Shown in pieces: positions 60,930 through 64,000 of a stretch of DNA of 64,000 bases. The notes under the pieces were generated by a model that worked only from the letters and a program-made list of their open reading frames with translations, did no database searches and was not told the DNA's origin. Source of the stretch: Ampullimonas aquatilis. Lineage in GTDB: Bacteria; Pseudomonadota; Gammaproteobacteria; Burkholderiales; Burkholderiaceae_D. The number at the start of each line of letters is the position of its first letter. Position 1 is the stretch's first letter. Location: the NCBI RefSeq assembly GCF_049675895.1, contig NZ_CP183834.1, forward strand, positions 1,054,001-1,118,000. Reading direction: 5' to 3'. The position numbers and the translations under genes were made by a program.

Positions 60930-61931
60930 ATGAAATTCAAGTTTGACTGGTTTATGCAAGGCATGGTGGCGGTCGTGGTGCTGGCGTTTATCTGGCCGGA
61001 GCCCGGTGCGCATAATGGTTTTTTGCATCCAGAGCTACTCAACAAGCTGGGTATTGCGCTGATTTTTTTACTCAATGGCCTTGGTTTGAGTTTGCAATCA
61101 CTCAAGCATGGGGTATTGCGCTGGCCAGTACATGTGCTGATTCAGCTGGCCACCTTTCTGTTTTTTCCTTTACTGGGTTGGGGGCTGTTTCGCCTGGGGG
61201 GCAACTGGCTCACACCCGAATTGAAAACGGGCTTTTTTTATCTATGTGCCTTGCCTTCGACCGTGTCGTCATCGGTGGCGCTCACTGCGGCTGCACGTGG
61301 CAATGTGCCGGTGGCCTTGTTTAATGCCACTCTCTCCAGCCTGATTGGCGTGGTGCTGACACCGCTCTGGATGGCCTGGATTTTGGGCCAAAGCGGGATT
61401 CAGTTTGCAGCCTGGCCGGTGATAGTCGATATGTTGATCTGGGTATTTTTGCCCTTGATGCTGGGGCAACTGGCACGGCCCTGGCTCGGTGCCTGGGCGG
61501 CGCGGCATAAGCAAGGTATTCAACTGGTCGACCGTGGCACCATCTTGCTATTGGTCTATACCTCGTTCAGCGATTCGGTTCAGCAAGGTATCTGGTCCAA
61601 CTATGGGCTGGGGATGGTGGCGTTGGTGATGGTGGGTTGTTTGCTGATTTTTGGCATTATGTTTGGTCTGATGCAAATACTCTCATCGGTGTTTGATTTT
61701 TCCATGGAAGATCGCATTGCCACCGTGTTTTGTGGTTCCAAAAAAACGCTGGCTTCGGGCGTGCCGATGGCGCATCTGATCTTTGGTGCCAACCCGGCAC
61801 TGGGTTTGATCCTGATGCCCATCATGCTCTATCACCCCTTGCAACTGGCCCTGGGTGGTTTGCTGGCGCAACACTGGGCCAACCGGACTCCACCTGACCA
61901 GTCTGCTACCTCGACGCAGCGCACCAGCTAG
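60930..61931 (+). CDS. Bile acid:sodium symporter-like (SBF-like, PF13593 type) protein
   Basis: A 333-residue membrane protein from the ATG at 60930; a GTG at 60894 is possible. About 9-10 helices are visible. The motifs FFYLCALPSTVSSSVALTAAARGNVPVALFNATLSSLIGVVLTPL and FCGSKKTLASGVPMAHLIF are those of the YfeH/SBF-like group of the bile acid/arsenite transporter superfamily. The substrate is unknown; sodium coupling is inferred from the superfamily. It stands alone. Confidence 0.85.
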   Translation: MKFKFDWFMQGMVAVVVLAFIWPEPGAHNGFLHPELLNKLGIALIFLLNGLGLSLQSLKHGVLRWPVHVLIQLATFLFFPLLGWGLFRLGGNWLTPELKTGFFYLCALPSTVSSSVALTAAARGNVPVALFNATLSSLIGVVLTPLWMAWILGQSGIQFAAWPVIVDMLIWVFLPLMLGQLARPWLGAWAARHKQGIQLVDRGTILLLVYTSFSDSVQQGIWSNYGLGMVALVMVGCLLIFGIMFGLMQILSSVFDFSMEDRIATVFCGSKKTLASGVPMAHLIFGANPALGLILMPIMLYHPLQLALGGLLAQHWANRTPPDQSATSTQRTS

Positions 61932-61957
61932 TCCATCACAACCATTCAACTTGTCAT

Positions 61958-64000
61958 TCAAGCCGCCTGATTAGCCGGATGCTTCGCTTGCTGCTTGCTC
62001 AGTTCTTGGCGCAAGGTGTGGGCCACCGCCACCATATTGTGCAAGGCCGCTTCGGTCTCGGGCCAGTTACGGGTTTTCAGGCCACAGTCGGGATTGATCC
62101 AGAGATTCTCTGGCGCAATTACCTCGCAAGCCTTGTGCATCAGCCGCAGCATTTCGGCGCTGGCAGGCACGCGCGGAGAATGGATATCATACACGCCCGG
62201 GCCAATCTCGTTGGGGTAGGCAAAGTCACCAAAGCCACGCAATAGTTCCATATCGGAGCGTGAAGTTTCTATGGTGATCACATCGGCATCCATGGCGGCA
62301 ATCGCCGGCAAAATATCATTAAATTCTGAATAACACATATGGGTATGAATCTGCGTGTTGTCAGCCACCTTGCTGCAACAAACCTGAAATGCGGCGACTG
62401 CCCAATCCAGATAGCTTTGCCATTGCGATTGTTTGAGTGGCAAGCCTTCGCGAAATGCCGGCTCATCAATCTGGATCATGCCAATGCCTGAGGCTTCCAG
62501 GTCCTGCACTTCATCGCGGATGGCCAAGGCAATTTGCAGTGCTGTGGTAGCACGTGGTTGATCATCACGCACAAAAGACCATTGCAATATGGTGACGGGG
62601 CCAGTCAGCATCCCTTTCATGGGTAATTGAGTGAGGCTTTGCGCATAACGGGTCCACTCCACCGTCATGGCTTCGGGGCGAAACACATCGCCATAAATGA
62701 TGGGCGGTTTGACACAACGCGAGCCATAACTCTGCACCCAGCCCAGCTCGGTAAAGGCATAACCCCGCAACTGCTCACCAAAGTATTCGACCATGTCATT
62801 GCGCTCGGCCTCGCCATGCACCAGCACATCCAGGCCGATCTCTTCCTGCTTGCGTACCGCCAATGCTATCTCGGCACGCATGGCGTTGAGGTATTCAAGA
62901 TGCTTCAGTTCACCGCGTTTATAGGCTGCACGGGTTTGGCGAATGGTGCTGGTTTGCGGGAAGGAGCCAATCGTGGTGGTAGGAAAGGCCGGTAGTGCAA
63001 AGCGTTGCCGTTGCAAGGGTTGGCGTTGCTGGAAAGGCAAATTGCGTCGGGTGGATTGCCCTGTGAGCTGACTGAGTTTGTTTTGCACCAGAGGCTGATG
63101 AATCCGCTCCGAAGTCTGACGAGCCTGTACTGCCCGATCTGATTCTGAAAGCTCGTCAGCAATCGCGGCTCGACCCAAATTCAAGCCCTTCACCAGTAAC
63201 GCCACTTCGGTCACTTTTTGGGTGGCAAACGCCAGCCAGCTTTTCAGTTCGGCATCAAGCTTGTGTTCCTGCGCCAGATCGACCGGGCAATGTGCCAACG
63301 AACAACTTGGTGCAATCCATAAACGTTCGCCCAGTTGCGCATGGGCGGCTGTCAGCAAATCAAGCGTGGCACTCAGGTTATTGCGCCAGATATTGCGGCC
63401 ATCCACCACGCCCAGCGAGAGCACCTTGTCGGCGGGGTATTGATCGAGGAAGGCAGACAGTTGCTCTGGTGCGCGGCACAGATCAATATGCAAGCCCGCT
63501 ACCGGCAATGGTTTGAGCCAGTCGGCATGCGCACTGACATCGTCAAAATAGGTGGCCAGCAACAGCTTGGGTGAATTGATGCGGGCTGTGGCATTGAGTG
63601 TGGCATAGGCGTTTTGAAAGGCGGACAGCCACGCCTCGGGCAATTCCAGGGTCAGAATGGGCTCGTCGATTTGCAGCCAGTTAACACCATGATCACTCAA
63701 TGTTTGCAATAACTGTTGGTAAGTGGTCAGTAAAGCAGGCAGCAAGCTCAGACGATCAAACCCGGCTGTTTTTTCCTTGCCCAAATAAAGCCAGGTCAGC
63801 GGCCCAATCAATACGCCTTTGGCCACAATACCCTGCGCTTTGGTCTCTTGCCATTGCGCCAGCCAGGCACTCGCATCTAGCGTAAAAGTGGTATCTGGGC
63901 TGAGTTCGGGTACCAGATAATGGTAGTTGGTATCAAACCATTTGGTCATTTCCATGGCGTGATGTGCGGCTGTACCACGCGCCATGGCAAATTGCAGATC
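61958..64000 (-). CDS. metE: Cobalamin-independent methionine synthase, 5' end cut by window
   Basis: About 680 C-terminal residues of a roughly 760-residue enzyme; the frame is open through the right edge, so the N-terminal part lies outside and this is not a truncated gene. MetE transfers a methyl group from methyltetrahydropteroyltriglutamate to homocysteine. ATTTIGSFPQTSTIRQTR and LDVLVHGEAERNDMVEYFGEQ, then YGSRCVKPPII, MLTGPVTILQWS and IQIDEPA line the active site. Zinc ligands are in IHTHMCYSEF, the ITIETSRSDMELL region and WINPDCGLKTR. It ends 26 bases from the convergent symporter gene stop. Regulation (MetR or riboswitch) cannot be seen here. Confidence 0.96.
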   Translation of the reverse strand, partial: DLQFAMARGTAAHHAMEMTKWFDTNYHYLVPELSPDTTFTLDASAWLAQWQETKAQGIVAKGVLIGPLTWLYLGKEKTAGFDRLSLLPALLTTYQQLLQTLSDHGVNWLQIDEPILTLELPEAWLSAFQNAYATLNATARINSPKLLLATYFDDVSAHADWLKPLPVAGLHIDLCRAPEQLSAFLDQYPADKVLSLGVVDGRNIWRNNLSATLDLLTAAHAQLGERLWIAPSCSLAHCPVDLAQEHKLDAELKSWLAFATQKVTEVALLVKGLNLGRAAIADELSESDRAVQARQTSERIHQPLVQNKLSQLTGQSTRRNLPFQQRQPLQRQRFALPAFPTTTIGSFPQTSTIRQTRAAYKRGELKHLEYLNAMRAEIALAVRKQEEIGLDVLVHGEAERNDMVEYFGEQLRGYAFTELGWVQSYGSRCVKPPIIYGDVFRPEAMTVEWTRYAQSLTQLPMKGMLTGPVTILQWSFVRDDQPRATTALQIALAIRDEVQDLEASGIGMIQIDEPAFREGLPLKQSQWQSYLDWAVAAFQVCCSKVADNTQIHTHMCYSEFNDILPAIAAMDADVITIETSRSDMELLRGFGDFAYPNEIGPGVYDIHSPRVPASAEMLRLMHKACEVIAPENLWINPDCGLKTRNWPETEAALHNMVAVAHTLRQELSKQQAKHPANQAA

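Noticed and set aside
61958..64000. metE as a truncated pseudogene
   Set aside because: The frame is open through the window edge and the visible part matches the family throughout; only the window cuts it.

Overview
The window looks like a chromosomal segment of a betaproteobacterium, most likely of the order Burkholderiales and perhaps near Oxalobacteraceae such as Undibacterium or Herminiimonas. The reasons are the gene order gyrA-serC-pheA-tyrA-aroA-cmk-rpsA-ihfB-lapA-lapB, the neighbouring ompA-ubiG-gph block, the uvrC-pgsA-tRNA-Gly-tRNA-Cys block, an ssrA tag ending in ALAA, and middling GC content. The genus is an inference from memory of gene order and was not tested. I see no prophage, insertion sequence or CRISPR array.

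Layout. 1-8 kb is a mixed accessory stretch: the start of a DUF1688 (uracil catabolism, URC4-like) gene, an AT-rich orphan ParA-like ATPase, GTP cyclohydrolase II, an adenine deaminase, an MFS exporter and a chrBA chromate pair. 8-18 kb holds a CbiM-like membrane protein, a quinone oxidoreductase with a divergent HxlR regulator, a CDF cation exporter, a Kef/YbaL-type antiporter broken by an in-frame amber codon, a glycerate kinase, and a one-strand cluster of a CGNR regulator with SRPBCC and VOC proteins. 18-25 kb has a small lipoprotein, tmRNA (ssrA), a giant AsmA/DUF748 protein, gph, ubiG and an OmpA-family protein.

25.7-37.6 kb is the housekeeping core: gyrA, then serC, pheA, tyrA, aroA, cmk, rpsA, ihfB, lapA and lapB, linking DNA topology, serine and aromatic amino acid synthesis, translation and LPS control. 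No hisC-like aminotransferase lies between pheA and tyrA. A ComEA-like HhH protein and cysM follow. 39.3-45.3 kb is a complete C4-dicarboxylate system: a DctR/DctS two-component pair divergent from a dctP-dctQ-dctM TRAP transporter. Then come a YceI protein, two small poorly known proteins, a TupA-like ATP-grasp protein, mltB, and a MoxR-DUF58-TgpA operon. 54.1-57.1 kb holds uvrC, pgsA, tRNA-Gly(GCC) and tRNA-Cys(GCA). The end carries a DUF3422 protein, an unknown protein, arginase, a bile-acid-symporter-like protein and metE, cut by the window edge.

The most unusual sequence-level signal is a family of about 73-bp AT-rich intergenic elements. Five clear copies share both ends, a CTTGTTAAGTGC-like core and near-constant length, and in several the ends can pair. 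Other items worth checking are the ParA island that separates GTP cyclohydrolase II from DUF1688, the amber codon in the antiporter gene, alanine at GyrA position 83, and a lone secreted SecD-head-like protein.
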